A stretch of DNA of 64,000 bases from Tritrichomonas musculus (GCA_039105265.1 JAPFFF010000063.1:186001-250000), one strand, 5' to 3'; positions 9,035 through 20,364 are shown, numbered from the stretch's first letter. Made by a program: numbers and translations. Notes: generated by a model not told the origin, from the letters alone.

Positions 9035-10513
9035 TTAATCATTTTTTTCAACTATATTTGGAAAATTAACTCCATATACAAACCAAGCAAATGGTGATAC
9101 TAATATTGACCATAAAGTTATTGTTCCTAAAGTTGAAAATGATATTGTTTCTTCTTTTTCAACTTTTCTAATATCAACTTCAAAATCAAATATATAGAAT
9201 ATGAAATGTGATGAAATTGAAGGCAAACAGTTTAATATGACAAGAGTAGTTGCTCCTGCAAAGTTGATCTGTTGTCCAGTATTTGAGTGATGAACTGCTA
9301 TGCTATTGGCAATTATAGAACATAAAGATTGTCCCAAATTCGATGGATACTCACTATATTTTGCATATGGGCGAAGAATAAGAATAAAAACTATCCATAC
9401 ACATTCGATTGCAATACAGGCACTAGGAATATCAAATGCAGCAGAAACACTATAACCAATTTGTTTAAGAGTATCTATCAATTCAATATAAGGGTAAAAA
9501 TTAAATCCTTCTCTGAATTTATAATCATTAATTGTCTGAATATGTTTAGTTAAAATAAATATTAAATCGATACCAATTGGCAATATCAATGAAACAACGA
9601 CATAACCCAAAATACATCCCCATTTGTTCTCATAATCTTCCTTCATCATATCAATAAAATTTTCGGTTGAAGGAATAATGAGTAAAGAAAGAACTTTGGC
9701 CAAAAATATAATAATTTTCTTAATATATTTATTTGAATCAAAAGTTTTAATGCATTTACATTTTCCATAATATAATATGAGTTCGATTATTAATGTTAAA
9801 GCTAAAATTGATAATGAAAAAATCGCAATAAATGTTCCTAAATTGTAACGATACATTGTAATTGAGTACATTGTATAAACCAAAATTACAATAGCTGGCA
9901 GAAGGGCAATTATAAATCTGAAAGGACCATCATAAAAAAACATTTTTTCTTCTTGTTGTTTTACTTCTTCGTCATCATCTTCCTTAATATCATCTGTAGA
10001 TTCGTTTTCTACTTGTTGTTTGCGTTTACAACATGATGAAAAATCTGCACTACATAACCATCCCATTAACATCAATGCAACAACAGCAGCTACTGGAATG
10101 CAGCATCCAAGTACAACTGATTTATCAATACCAATATATCCAAGTCCTACTCCAAGCAATAAAAAAAGAGCATAAATGAAAATTCCTATGCAAAACCAAA
10201 ATCCCATCACCAATGCAGTAATGAAACTCAATATAAATAATGGAAATACTAATGAATATAATTGAAATAAATCAAAAGCATTGAAAGGTGTATTTGCTAA
10301 TTTATCTGATAACATTTGAACTATATTTGATGCCCATCTAAACATATTCCGAGTTTTAATAGGAAATCGGGTGATAAATGAATGCGTTGCGCTTGATTTT
10401 TGAAAAGATAAAAAAAGATTAATAGATTCACCAAAAATTGAACCTGGAGAATCGACAATTTCGAAAAGTTGTTTAATATATAACACTAATATTTCTGTTG
10501 CGCAAGATGGCAT
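9035..10513 (-). CDS. Polytopic membrane protein, function unknown
   Basis: 492 residues from the ATG at 10513. I count about nine to ten hydrophobic segments: a cluster of three to four at about residues 85-160, one near 195-220, one near 225-250, one near 265-285, and three to four between 300 and 480. A charged loop with CCKRKQQ and an acidic DDIKEDDDEEV run (about 160-190) separates the first cluster from the rest and is probably cytoplasmic. I do not recognise a transporter or channel signature. It is convergent with the small membrane-protein gene (40 bp apart) and divergent from the larger single-pass gene, so the three form a compact membrane-protein cluster. Confidence 0.7.
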   Translation of the reverse strand: MPSCATEILVLYIKQLFEIVDSPGSIFGESINLFLSFQKSSATHSFITRFPIKTRNMFRWASNIVQMLSDKLANTPFNAFDLFQLYSLVFPLFILSFITALVMGFWFCIGIFIYALFLLLGVGLGYIGIDKSVVLGCCIPVAAVVALMLMGWLCSADFSSCCKRKQQVENESTDDIKEDDDEEVKQQEEKMFFYDGPFRFIIALLPAIVILVYTMYSITMYRYNLGTFIAIFSLSILALTLIIELILYYGKCKCIKTFDSNKYIKKIIIFLAKVLSLLIIPSTENFIDMMKEDYENKWGCILGYVVVSLILPIGIDLIFILTKHIQTINDYKFREGFNFYPYIELIDTLKQIGYSVSAAFDIPSACIAIECVWIVFILILRPYAKYSEYPSNLGQSLCSIIANSIAVHHSNTGQQINFAGATTLVILNCLPSISSHFIFYIFDFEVDIRKVEKEETISFSTLGTITLWSILVSPFAWFVYGVNFPNIVEKND

Positions 10514-10644
10514 GTATATAAATTTTTTAGTTTTGATTGAATTATTAAATTTTTATTAAAAACATACGTTATTTTTTGAATAGCATTTTTTTTCTCAGAA
10601 TTTTTTTTCAGAAAATTCATTTCAATTTTCGATTCTGCTTAAAA

Positions 10645-11784
10645 ATGAGTATATTATTAAGCATATTTTTTTCTTTTTTTGTTAAATCATATCAAGTTTT
10701 TCACGATTGCAATTCTTCAAGTTTTAATTCTAACAATTTTGGAAACGAATCGTTGGAATTTATTATATCATGTCCAGGAAAAAAAATCCAAAAAATTCCT
10801 TATGATGATCTAAAAAACTTTCAATATATAACGATATTTGAAGATTCTAATATAATTTTTGAATGTTCATCTAAGATTCCGAAAATATCGAAAAATTTGT
10901 TGATATTCGATAAACCACAAATAAAATTCAGTAATCACTGTTTTTTCAACAACATTAAAATATTTAATTCACCAGAAATAGTAATTAATAACGATTCAAA
11001 ATTATCAGCCCAAAACATATTTATTTATAATAATTCATATAATTTTCCCATTAAATCCAAAAACATAACTTATATACAAAAACCAAGACATAAATCAGCT
11101 AATAAAACAAATATTAAATCTTTAATACAAAATAAAGTAGATAGTCATTATTGTGCTGACAATTTTACAATAATAATGTCTGACAATGCCAGAGTTATAT
11201 GCAATTTGGATGATTTTGATTTAACTATAGAATATTATGATTTTTCAGATTATCAGTTCGAAATTGAATCATGGGATTATGTAAAAAAAGATATCTATAT
11301 CAATTTTACCAATGTTAATGCTGATGATCAATTAAATCATTATTTAAGATATATATTACCATCAATAGCTATACCAGATGATATTAACGTAATATTTACT
11401 GATTTTTTGGATTTTGACGTCATTGAGTCCAATTTGTATTTATTTGATAGGTATCGTGAGGCTAATATTTGGACAACATTAACTTGGAGGAGATATCTTT
11501 CAAATTCATATAAGTGCCCTTGGGTTGATGGAAAATTCAAATCTGAATATCAATACTTAGAGTATTACTTTGATAATTTGGAAAAAAATACAAGATGGAG
11601 AAAATTCTGTGAAGGCTATTATGGGTTTTTATTTAAACAAGATGAGCCTCAAGGAACAGTTATTACTATTTCACATGCTTCAACATTGGCTGTTCTTATT
11701 ACTATAATTGTTATTTATTGCGCCGTTTTTATTTCAACATTTTTCATTGTATATTATAGATGGAAAAAGATCAAAAATGAATGA
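10645..11784 (+). CDS. Type I single-pass surface-type membrane protein, function unknown
   Basis: 379 residues from the ATG at 10645, chosen because it gives a clean signal peptide (MSILLSIFFSFFVKSYQV); the frame is open further upstream without an ATG. A long Asn/Ser/Ile-rich ectodomain follows, with several Cys (HDCNSSSF, ISCPGKK, FECSSKI, NHCFF, HYCADN, VICNLDD) and many N-x-S/T sites. One transmembrane segment near residues 350-372 (AVLITIIVIYCAVFISTFF) precedes a short basic tail YRWKKIKNE. The N-terminal strand pattern with FEDSNIIFE and IKIFNSPEIVI recalls beta-helical surface proteins, but no family is certain. Confidence 0.65.
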   Translation: MSILLSIFFSFFVKSYQVFHDCNSSSFNSNNFGNESLEFIISCPGKKIQKIPYDDLKNFQYITIFEDSNIIFECSSKIPKISKNLLIFDKPQIKFSNHCFFNNIKIFNSPEIVINNDSKLSAQNIFIYNNSYNFPIKSKNITYIQKPRHKSANKTNIKSLIQNKVDSHYCADNFTIIMSDNARVICNLDDFDLTIEYYDFSDYQFEIESWDYVKKDIYINFTNVNADDQLNHYLRYILPSIAIPDDINVIFTDFLDFDVIESNLYLFDRYREANIWTTLTWRRYLSNSYKCPWVDGKFKSEYQYLEYYFDNLEKNTRWRKFCEGYYGFLFKQDEPQGTVITISHASTLAVLITIIVIYCAVFISTFFIVYYRWKKIKNE

Positions 11785-12184
11785 TGTTGTCTTTTAATTA
11801 AATTAAAAATATAAAACTAATATTTTATCTAAAGCTCTTGTTAATTTTGCCCATCTTCAAAGTAACTTTTTGAAAGATTTCTGTATAATTTATTCAATTT
11901 GTTTTATGTAGTTATTTGGAAGCATTCTCAGAAAAAATGTACTAAAGCCAACTTTTTTCAATGCATTTTATTTTAATTCTAAAATATCGTATCTCAAAAA
12001 ATTTTATAAATTATTAATTTTTATGTTTTATTTAAAGTTTGTGTTATAAAAAAAAATTGGCCCAAAATTTTGCTTTCATCGCTATATATACTTTGTTTCA
12101 CCAAATATTTATTCGATTCATTCGGATTAAAAGCCAATCAGATCTGCCAATTTTTTTTTCTTAAAAAATTGCTGGAAATTTTAT

Positions 12185-12650
12185 ACTGGATTCGATAATT
12201 CGGACCAGACAAATAACCTCTCAAATTTATATAAAAAACAATGGATGGATCTTGAAAGCTAAACAAAGCAATTATCATACTTTTTTCGAAAAAAATTATA
12301 CAACTCAAATCAGTAATGTTTAAACGTAGAAACCGGAAGAGCTGAGATGTAATTAAGCGTTTAGAATTACATGATGAATTTCTTATTCCAAAAAAAGAGG
12401 CATATCTTTCAAAATTACGCCAAAAATACGTTAATAAAATGAGGAACTTACGGCAGAAAATATGTATGCTTGAAAATATATGTATGCTTGACAATAAATT
12501 TTATTTTTAAAAATCAACTTTTTCATAATATAAAATATAAAATTGAATATTTTTTTTAATCAGTTCTGAAGAAGGAAAAATAAAATTTAAAATTGAATGC
12601 AAAAAGTTATATGTAACATTGAAATAGTGGTCTGATTTATCGAATCCAGT
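12185..12650. mobile_element. 466-bp non-autonomous inverted-repeat element
   Basis: The ends are inverted copies of ACTGGATTCGATAA over about 25 bp (12185-12209 and 12626-12650) with a few mismatches. It carries copy 2 of the dispersed repeat shared with 7551-7898. No clear target duplication is seen, so a Tc1/mariner-like origin is only a guess. Confidence 0.5.
12214..12550 (+). repeat. Dispersed direct repeat, copy 2
   Basis: Same orientation as 7551-7898 and about 4.66 kb away. Only this copy is enclosed by visible terminal inverted repeats. Confidence 0.85.
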
Positions 12651-14289
12651 TTAACTCTTTATTTGAAAAAGTGAAAAGATAAGTACGACAATCGAAAAAA
12701 AGTGACATTAAAAAGCAAAAAACCATTTAAAGCCAAAATAAAGAAAAAGGATTTATCTGTCGACACAGACTAAATATTAAAGAAAAAGTCACGATATTAC
12801 AATTAAATGTTTAAAAAAATCCAAATATGATATTTCTTTATTCAAACTTGAAAAAAAATCATCGAGTCGCAAGATTTCCCAAATAATGGAAATCGACGTC
12901 GACGCTGATTTTTGGATTATATGATAGACATCAGTCGATTAAAACGCGTCTATACTATTATCCTTTTATAAGAAATAAAATATATTTTTTTCAACAAAAA
13001 AAAATCAATTCTAATATAGAAAAAATTGAAAAAATGATTTGAAAAATAAACAGTGATGTGAAAAAAATAAAAAAAAATAAGTTTTAGCTTTTTCTTTATT
13101 TTTATATAAATATTAGTATATATTACATATGAAAAAAATGAAAATATCAAAAAGAAATCTATTTTTAGCATTCTTTTATAAAAAACAATAAAAAAAACTA
13201 TCGTTATTTATTGAAAATTGAGAAATTGATCGCAAAAATAAACGTGCTCTTTATTTATCAATAAGCACATCAGAGCAATATCTTAGCTGTAAAACAAAAA
13301 GAAACTAGATCTGAGGTCAGTATTAAACAGCAAAGGAGCCATATTATAAGGTTATTCAATTATTCGCTTATTTGACGGATTTTAATCAAGAAATTAAAAC
13401 GAAAAAATAGGTTCAAACAAATATCTTATGCTATTAATTATTTATTCAAAAGTGATGAATCCAAATGTCAATAAGAAAATCGGAAGATCAAAGAAAAGAA
13501 AAAATAAAAATCAATATAATCGGTCAAATCAGTAAACCTAGATGAAAACATACAGTAAAAGCATAGAATAGAGCAGGTATTTGATGTTTTATACTTAATT
13601 AAAAAATTTTTAACATTATAATTTTTTTTTTTTTTTTATTTTTCTCATTATTTACCAAAAAAAAAGCTATTATCAATTATCGTAATCATATATACACGAA
13701 TTGATTCATGTTTTGTGTTGATATTTAAACTTTTTTTTTGTGATTTCGCAAAATATGTGTTTTTTTTCTCCGAATAATCAGAAATTATTATCAATGTGGT
13801 ATTTAAAAGATATTATACGTGATGATTTTATAATTAATTGTAGGAAATAAGAAGAATAATCTAATTTTTCTTAGTTTGAAATTTTGGCGGGATTTTTCAT
13901 TCAAAAAAATGCATTTTTACATAAAAATCTTTCTCATATATTTATTTTTTCTGCTTTTAAGTACTGCCAAATGATAGATATAAAAAAGTTATATTTATAT
14001 AAAAAAATTCAGAAGATAATCTTAACCACAGAGCCAGAGTCGACATTTATTTCCTTCGTCGACGGTTTTTTCCGCCTTCTTTATGTAATATTTGAGAAAT
14101 TTGAGGAATTATATATATTCCATTCATGAAAATATATCATATTTGGGTACTGAATAAGCAAAAGAGACTTTTTGTAAGGACATTCAAATAATTGAAAGAA
14201 AATAATTTTTTCTCTCAATTATTTTTATTTTTGAGAGAATTAAAAAACAAAATAATTTTTAATCTTTTAATATTTTTACATAATTTTTA
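12651..14289. other. Gene-free AT-rich stretch
   Basis: Only short open frames with non-ATG starts and biased composition are present. A plus-strand segment around 14030-14090 keeps a short open stretch with SalI-like GTCGAC sites but nothing recognisable. I see no gene, RNA or element here. Confidence 0.5.
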
Positions 14290-14371
14290 CCGAGGCTACA
14301 TACCGCCTAGCGGGCGTCGAGCGAAGCCGAGACCCCGCGGATGGCGGTAAGAATCGGTAGCTACTTTTTGT
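14290..14371. other. GC-rich structured hairpin in an AT-rich desert
   Basis: TACCGCC pairs with GGCGGTA and, inside it, GCGGG with CCCGC, around a loop that contains GCGAAGC. Outside, ACCGA pairs with TCGGT. The abrupt rise in GC and the nested stems suggest a structural element, either an unannotated small RNA or the core of a small mobile element. Confidence 0.5.
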
Positions 14372-14755
14372 TAAAAAAGCAGGAAAATTCATTTGCCAAT
14401 ACTGATCAATGTTTTTTTCAGCAAAAAATTAATATTTTGAAAAATCCGAAAAAATAGTTTTTATTTATATTGTAATAGATAGTTTAAAACCATTATCAAT
14501 GGTTCAACCATTCAAAAAAAAATCAGGAGAAGCTTTTTTCATTACCCGTCATTATCGATGCTTTTTCCATCAAGTTTACTAAATATTATTATATTAATTT
14601 CTATAACGAATTTATTATTTATTATTAATAATAAAATCAAAAAAATCACAATATTTTATGCAATAAATGAATTTTGATTTCCACTTTTTCAGAAGGGCCC
14701 CCGAAAAAAATTTAGTTTCAGTAACTCTCTTTTTTCTTAAAATCAAAATACAGAA

Positions 14756-16125
14756 AAATTTAACAAATAACAGAGAACGTAGGAAACTTTCGAATTTTGG
14801 AGATATGATTCAAAATTGATATATTACAATAACGTGCTTTCAATAGACACAGAGCATTTCAGTAGACCCAGAGCAAGGTCAATTATGCATAAATTAGCCA
14901 TAGTTTGATCGTTTTTTTACAAAAAGGAAAACCAAATATGATCAGAAATAGTTTTATCAGAATTTTTTTATTTTTCACTATTTTGCAAATATCTCCAAAT
15001 CAAAAAAGTAAAACTAATAATATTTAACAAAAATTATAATGTATATTAATAATATTTATTTAATTTGTCATCAAATATTTAATAAAATTATTAAATTGTA
15101 TGAAAAATAATAAAAATAAATTTTAGTGCTACTGGTCTATTGAAATGGTATGGGTCTACTGAAATGCTCTGTGTCTATTGAAAGCACGTTATTGGGAGTA
15201 AATATTATCAAATATAAATTTTGAGCAAAATCGTGGCGTTGGGTTTTTCGGAAAATACGTTTTTTCAAAAATGACGCGAAAAAGATAGTATAGCAAGAGT
15301 TCAAAGATATCGTGAAAATATATTATAATGGATGTATAGTTAATCATATATTATCTATTAAATGTTTACTTAGCCATGGCTTGTGTAGAGATATGTATGA
15401 AACAAAGTTATGCATGGTGCATGTTAATTTGCACTTTAGTATATTAGGAAAAAAGTGACAAAGTGAAAGGTAACTAAGTGCGCATGATATGTTAAAACGA
15501 GTTTTATATTCTCATATATGTTATAGCAGAAAATCAGATTTGCAGACATGTTCTATAAGAAAATCGTATTTAGAAAATTTTTTCGGAAGAAAATTGTTTT
15601 TTTCCAATTTTTGAAAAAAGTGCCTTTTTTAATATATTTATATACTGATCAAAAAGTGGCATTTTAAGATAATAACCATATAAAAATAATTATCATAGAG
15701 TGATAAATATAATTATCACAAAAAAATCGGAGCTTAACCATTGAATCCGGAGATACGTCGATTTTTGTGGTTTTTCGATGATTTTACGATTTTTTTAAAA
15801 AAAGCTGACCTAATAAATGCGTACACCTACAGGCATTCAGTAAAAAATTTATTAATTAATAGTTTATTATCTGTATTATAATATATCAGAATTTAAAAAA
15901 ATTCCAACGCCACAATTTTGAAAAAAGTTTGTTTCAAGTTACAACAAAAATTGAATGGGATTTCCTCTCAATTTTTGAAAATTGTTTTAACAATATCTCA
16001 GATTATAAGCAAAATAAATGATATGTTTTATAACAAAATATTATTATAATATGATTATCTTTATTATATATTAGTTTCAAGAAATTTTCCAGAGTTTCCT
16101 ACGTTCTATAACAGTTAAATTTTTT
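14756..16125. mobile_element. About 1.37-kb inverted-repeat element, non-coding, hosting a MITE
   Basis: AGAACGTAGGAAACT near 14777 recurs inverted near 16100, flanked on both sides by TTTAAC/GTTAAA. A second inverted pair, AAAATYGTGGCGTTGG, lies near 15227 and 15905. Together they outline a long imperfect palindrome centred near 15,450. It has no coding sequence. Ends and target duplication are not certain. Confidence 0.45.
14827..15194. mobile_element. 368-bp MITE with perfect 44-bp terminal inverted repeats
   Basis: 14827-14870 and 15151-15194 are exact inverted copies, starting CAATAACGTGCTTTCAATAG. The centre is AT-rich and non-coding. The perfect arms imply a recent insertion into the older inverted-repeat element around it. 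No obvious target duplication is seen. Confidence 0.75.
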
Positions 16126-16316
16126 TTTTTATATTAATCCAAAAAAGTATATAGTGATTAATTTATAATTATTATTTAATTGCTAAGGTTTTTTAAAACT
16201 TAATTCAATTTTTTGTCACTTTTTTCAGATTGCCGTAAGTATTTTTTCATAATAAATACTCAATTTTTTTTTTTTTTAAGTAAATTAATGAACGATGATT
16301 TTCAAAATGATTTTGG

Positions 16317-17840
16317 TTACTCAATGATTCTTCCATAAAGCTCGAGGTTCCCAATCGTGAATCCATCACTGTCTTGGTGGTTTGGCTTGTCTGTAATTAT
16401 TCTGATGTATCTGAATGGCTTGGTCATGTCTCCTTTCAGCCTGAAAAGCTTCTTTTTCTGTTTTTCATTCAAGTCGAAGTTGTTGTTTCTCTCGTCGACT
16501 TTTTCCCAGCTGTTTCCATTCTCGGAAATTTCAACCGCCCAGTGCTTGATGAACCTTTTATTTGAAGAATCTTCGCTGGCACAAATCATGTATGAATTAA
16601 TCTGTACTTTTCGTCCTTTGAAATCGATTTGTAGCCACCGTGGACATGGGCTTCCATTCACGTGTACCCAGTTCGAATGATCGTTGAAATTGACAAGTGT
16701 TTCGATTGATCCGCAGCACAAATTTGAGCACTTGATCTCTACTGTTCCGTTTTTATGAATGTTTCCATTTGTTTGCTTCGTGAAGTGATTCAGTATGCCG
16801 TCAAACTCGTTGCTGCCGTAGTAGAGAAACGTAGAAGGATCTACAAGGGCCCTATCGTTTTCCACCTCAGTGCTAACGGGCATGACAAGCCTCCTGCTGA
16901 TACTGCTCCATAGAGCCTCGTCAATCTCTCTAATGCTAACCTCATTCAAAAAGTTGCGAATGCCATTCTCACTCAAAAATACAAATCGAACTTTTTCAAA
17001 GAAGAATTGGTCGTCCTCCCTTCCACTCTCCTGAATAGATGACCGCCTATTAAGAAGCGTCTGCATCAGGGCCTCCTCATTTTTGATTTTCAGTGAACTT
17101 GACGATAAAATATCATTCAAAATTTGTGTATACGTGTTTATAATTAATGATTCATCGATTTCATAAAAATGTGCTGCGATCTCGTCGATGAATGACGAAT
17201 ACTCCTGGCCAAAGTACTTATTTACTATATTTTCAAAGTTAATCATGCTTTTTTCTCTTTGATGAAAATCCTGTAAAAGAGAAAAAATTTGTTGATATTT
17301 GCGCAACTTTTTCAATCGGTTCTCAATTTCTTCTTTTGAAATTGATTCTGGATTTGTGGATTCTGTTTGTCTTGTGTTTATGTTGATTAATGATGATATA
17401 TATGAGTAGAATTGTTCACGTAGTTCATCGTTGTCTAACTCTTCGATCAAGGTAATATATGAATAAATTAAAGTATTATATAAATCTGGTGGTGTTTGCT
17501 TTGTTATGGGTAATTGTGAAATATGCTCAATATCTTGAGTTAAAGTAATATGATCAGCCTCTTGAAATTCAATTCTTTCGCCTTTGATCAAATGTTTTAA
17601 GAAAATTGAAAGCTTCTCTTCTTGTTGTGCTTTGTTTTCTTGGGCTTTTATTTCTATATTAAATGCATTTAATGTAGGATCGGAAATAAGCCTTCGTGAA
17701 ATATTTGATGAAAGAAATGCTGCAACAAATGAGTGGCAAAAAACTTTTTGCTGGCCAATAGAAATGCAAAAATCATCTTTTCCTTTTGTTTTTGATGCTT
17801 CAGAGAAGTTCTTTGTGGTAAGTTCAATGAAATTGTTCAT
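16317..17840 (-). CDS. BTB-like protein with a C-terminal F5/8 type C (discoidin) domain
   Basis: 507 residues from the ATG at 17840. Residues about 20-60 (FCISIGQQKVFCHSFVAAFLS) fit the start of a BTB/POZ-like fold, followed by helical sequence (about 100-330). Residues about 355-505 fit an F5/8C domain: WVHVNGSPCPRWLQIDFKGR, then YMICASEDSSNKRFIKHWAVEIS, then a terminal FRYIRIITDKPNH...FTIGNLELYG. Architectures of this kind are known in BTBD9-like proteins, and F5/8C genes are numerous in trichomonads. The domain probably binds protein or carbohydrate inside the cell, since there is no signal peptide. The part coding the last 250 residues is much richer in G+C than the first half, with a change near 17,060-17,100. 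Confidence 0.8.
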   Translation of the reverse strand: MNNFIELTTKNFSEASKTKGKDDFCISIGQQKVFCHSFVAAFLSSNISRRLISDPTLNAFNIEIKAQENKAQQEEKLSIFLKHLIKGERIEFQEADHITLTQDIEHISQLPITKQTPPDLYNTLIYSYITLIEELDNDELREQFYSYISSLININTRQTESTNPESISKEEIENRLKKLRKYQQIFSLLQDFHQREKSMINFENIVNKYFGQEYSSFIDEIAAHFYEIDESLIINTYTQILNDILSSSSLKIKNEEALMQTLLNRRSSIQESGREDDQFFFEKVRFVFLSENGIRNFLNEVSIREIDEALWSSISRRLVMPVSTEVENDRALVDPSTFLYYGSNEFDGILNHFTKQTNGNIHKNGTVEIKCSNLCCGSIETLVNFNDHSNWVHVNGSPCPRWLQIDFKGRKVQINSYMICASEDSSNKRFIKHWAVEISENGNSWEKVDERNNNFDLNEKQKKKLFRLKGDMTKPFRYIRIITDKPNHQDSDGFTIGNLELYGRIIE

Positions 17841-18940
17841 TGTGAAAATTAAAATATGGCATATTCCATATTTTAATTAAAATATTGCATATAATTATTA
17901 CAGGAAATAAAATATGACATGTCTTGTTTTATCATATCTTACCAAAAAAGTATATATACCTTTTCATATTGTAAATATATATATTTGTTTATGAGATAAT
18001 TAATATTATATTATTAATTTATTTTTAATATTTAAAAAATAATTAAAATTTATTTTAAAACAATTAAGATATATTTATTTTTCTAAAAAAATGTCATAAA
18101 ATCCAAATTATCATGACGAAGTATGGAAGGTATTCCGTTAGGCTTGTTATTCTCGGATTCTCGAGATCGATAATTGAATGACTTTTTGATATCGATAAAT
18201 AAATATGCACAGATTCTCGAGATCGATTTCAGAAATCGAGATTTTTTTTTCTCAGCTTTTGAAATCAGAATTTTCAATTAAACTTTTTGATAAATATATG
18301 ATCGTATTTTAATCTCAAATATTTCATAAAAAAGAATGTATTTTTTGATTTTAATCTTAAAATAAACATCAATACGTTATATTATTTATTTTTAAATATT
18401 TTAAAATCACAAATACTAATTATAAAAAAAGATAAATCTGTTTGAGATCTCGGTAATTGATATCAAGTTTACAATTATTTTTATATCACATTTCATATCT
18501 AATATCTTGATAATTGTTAATATTGACTCTTATTTTTTACATTTTCACTATGAGATTTATGAGAATATAAAGAAATTAATTATCTGGTAATTTCAAATTT
18601 CGTATAAAAACTGAAGGTTCCCTTATGTAAAATATGAGAGATATGCTTTTAAGAAATGTATTCAAAAATACTAAAATTTAATAGCACATCCCTACGTAAA
18701 ATATGCAGAAGTTTTCTATACAGAAATTGTCACTTCACAGCTTCCACTAGATAAAAAGTTTTTTTTGGTTGCTGGGCCTAAAAAAAAAAGAAGAATACAA
18801 CTTTATTTAATCAAAATATTTAATATCGCGTGTGATATATTTTGTTCACACATGATAATAATATTATTATTCAAATTTGTTTTAAGTAAGCATTGCTCAA
18901 TATGTTCAAAGTTTTCATTATTCAAATTTGTTTTAAGTAT
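17841..18940. other. Gene-free AT-rich stretch with a short direct repeat
   Basis: TTCTCGAGATCGAT occurs twice in the same orientation (near 18157 and 18211). No convincing gene or RNA is seen. Confidence 0.4.
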
Positions 18941-19153
18941 CTTTACACTACAAAAGATAATAAAGGATATATTATTGAATTCAAATACCAAAATAAGCAA
19001 CAAAACTACAAAAAAGAAGCCAAAACTGTCTTTTTGGAGTTGGTTCAAGACGCACTACATCAAATTGATGACAAACGCTATGATCAGGATCTAATCAAAA
19101 GAGGGATTGAACAAAATAGTATTGTTAAATATGCAATGGTCTTTTATGAATGA
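18941..19153 (+). pseudogene. Fossil of a PD-(D/E)XK nuclease-like gene (PDDEXK_9 / AAA-ATPase-like family)
   Basis: The plus-strand frame reads NKGYIIEFKY, then KEAKTVFLELVQDALHQI, then KRYDQDLIKRGIEQNSIVKY. This matches the C-terminal signature of bacterial-type AAA-ATPase-like/PDDEXK_9 proteins (IEFK..., A...AL.QI..K.Y, ...GI..I.KY.i.F). The upstream ATPase part is absent, and the frame closes at 19153 just after the expected VFYE. It is therefore a short remnant. This family is common in gut bacteria and scattered in protists, so an origin by gene transfer is plausible. Recognition is by motif only. Confidence 0.55.
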
Positions 19154-20364
19154 TCTCGAATGCTCGGTAGCTATCCAAGGAATAAATCACGATGCTATAA
19201 ATGACAACTAATTTAATTTTTTAAACATATTTAATTTCTTATTATATAATATATAATATATTTAGTTCTCAATGTGTATGAAAGCAGCATTGTTTATCGT
19301 TGCACCACCCATGTTAGTACAAAAAGTGAAATCTAATAAACACATTCTCTTATCTTAATATAATAAAACAAAACCCCAAAAAAATAAGACCTGAACTTAT
19401 CCAGCCATCATATTGTTTTAAAATATTTTGGATAATAATTAATTTAAGTATATTATTATTTGCATTTGTAATTATAATTGTAAACTATTTTATTTCTTTT
19501 TGATTAAGATATTTTAATAAAAAAACATTTTCAGTTATTTTTTTCATAAAGCTCATAGAATTTAATTTTTTTTTTTTATTTTCATATAGTATATTTAATT
19601 TTTTTTTGTTTATTTTGGTTTTTTTTCGGTCAAAAAGTTTCCACAATTTGAATGAGTGAAAAATAATCATGAACTTTTTCTTAGCGCAAAAAATAAAACA
19701 TAACTTTTTCTTAAAGCTAAAAAATAAAATAACTTTTTGATGCAAAATGTTTATGACAAGAGAAACCAAATTGGCCCTCAATTATTTTTCTATTTATTTT
19801 AATCGTTTGTTTTTATAGAATTCTTGCTTAAACTAGAACAATGCTCTTGAAAGAAAAATATATTATTACACCATTATTATCTAAAGCATAGACACTTTTT
19901 GAGCGAAGCTCAAAAAGTGGCGTTTCTTGCAATTACCTTAAATCAGATATTCAAACATCAAAACCAGCTATAACCAAGTTATTACATATACGAAATGAAT
20001 CTTATGCTTGGCCACTTTTTGAGCTTCGCTCAAAAAGTGGCCTTTTATTATTTTCAAATTAGATTTCTTTTCAAAACTTAAACAAATCGACTTTCATGAA
20101 GAAAACAAAAGAAATATTGTACCTAATAGAACCCAAGAATGACAACTTTTTGAGCTTTGCTCAAAAAGTTGTCATTAAATGATATTAATTATTAATTGAA
20201 TTTCAAAATACAAAAAACATTTATGTATGTTCAAAAATTATTGTTTATTAAATGATTTATGATTATATCGCGCGTTAGTTTTCTTGTTTTTTTTTTTTTT
20301 TTTTTTTTTTTTTATTTTATTTTTTTTAATTAATTTATCAAAAAGAAATAAAATAGTTTAATCT
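19154..20364. other. Gene-free AT-rich stretch with perfect short palindromes
   Basis: Three palindromes lie at 19893-19919, 20010-20042 and 20139-20175. Their stems are 12, 15 and 17 bp, all with the core CACTTTTTGAGC or AACTTTTTGAGC and a triloop (GAA, TTC or TTT). A long poly-T tract lies at about 20288-20313. Nothing coding is seen. Confidence 0.6.

Noticed and set aside
12138-12494. 118-codon minus-strand frame
   Set aside because: It lies within the non-autonomous inverted-repeat element and the dispersed repeat, and its second copy does not keep the frame.
13884-14129. 81-codon plus-strand frame
   Set aside because: Non-ATG start, composition of AT-rich intergenic DNA, no domain.
19485-19781. 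98-codon minus-strand frame rich in Phe and Lys
   Set aside because: Low-complexity product of A/T runs with no recognisable feature.
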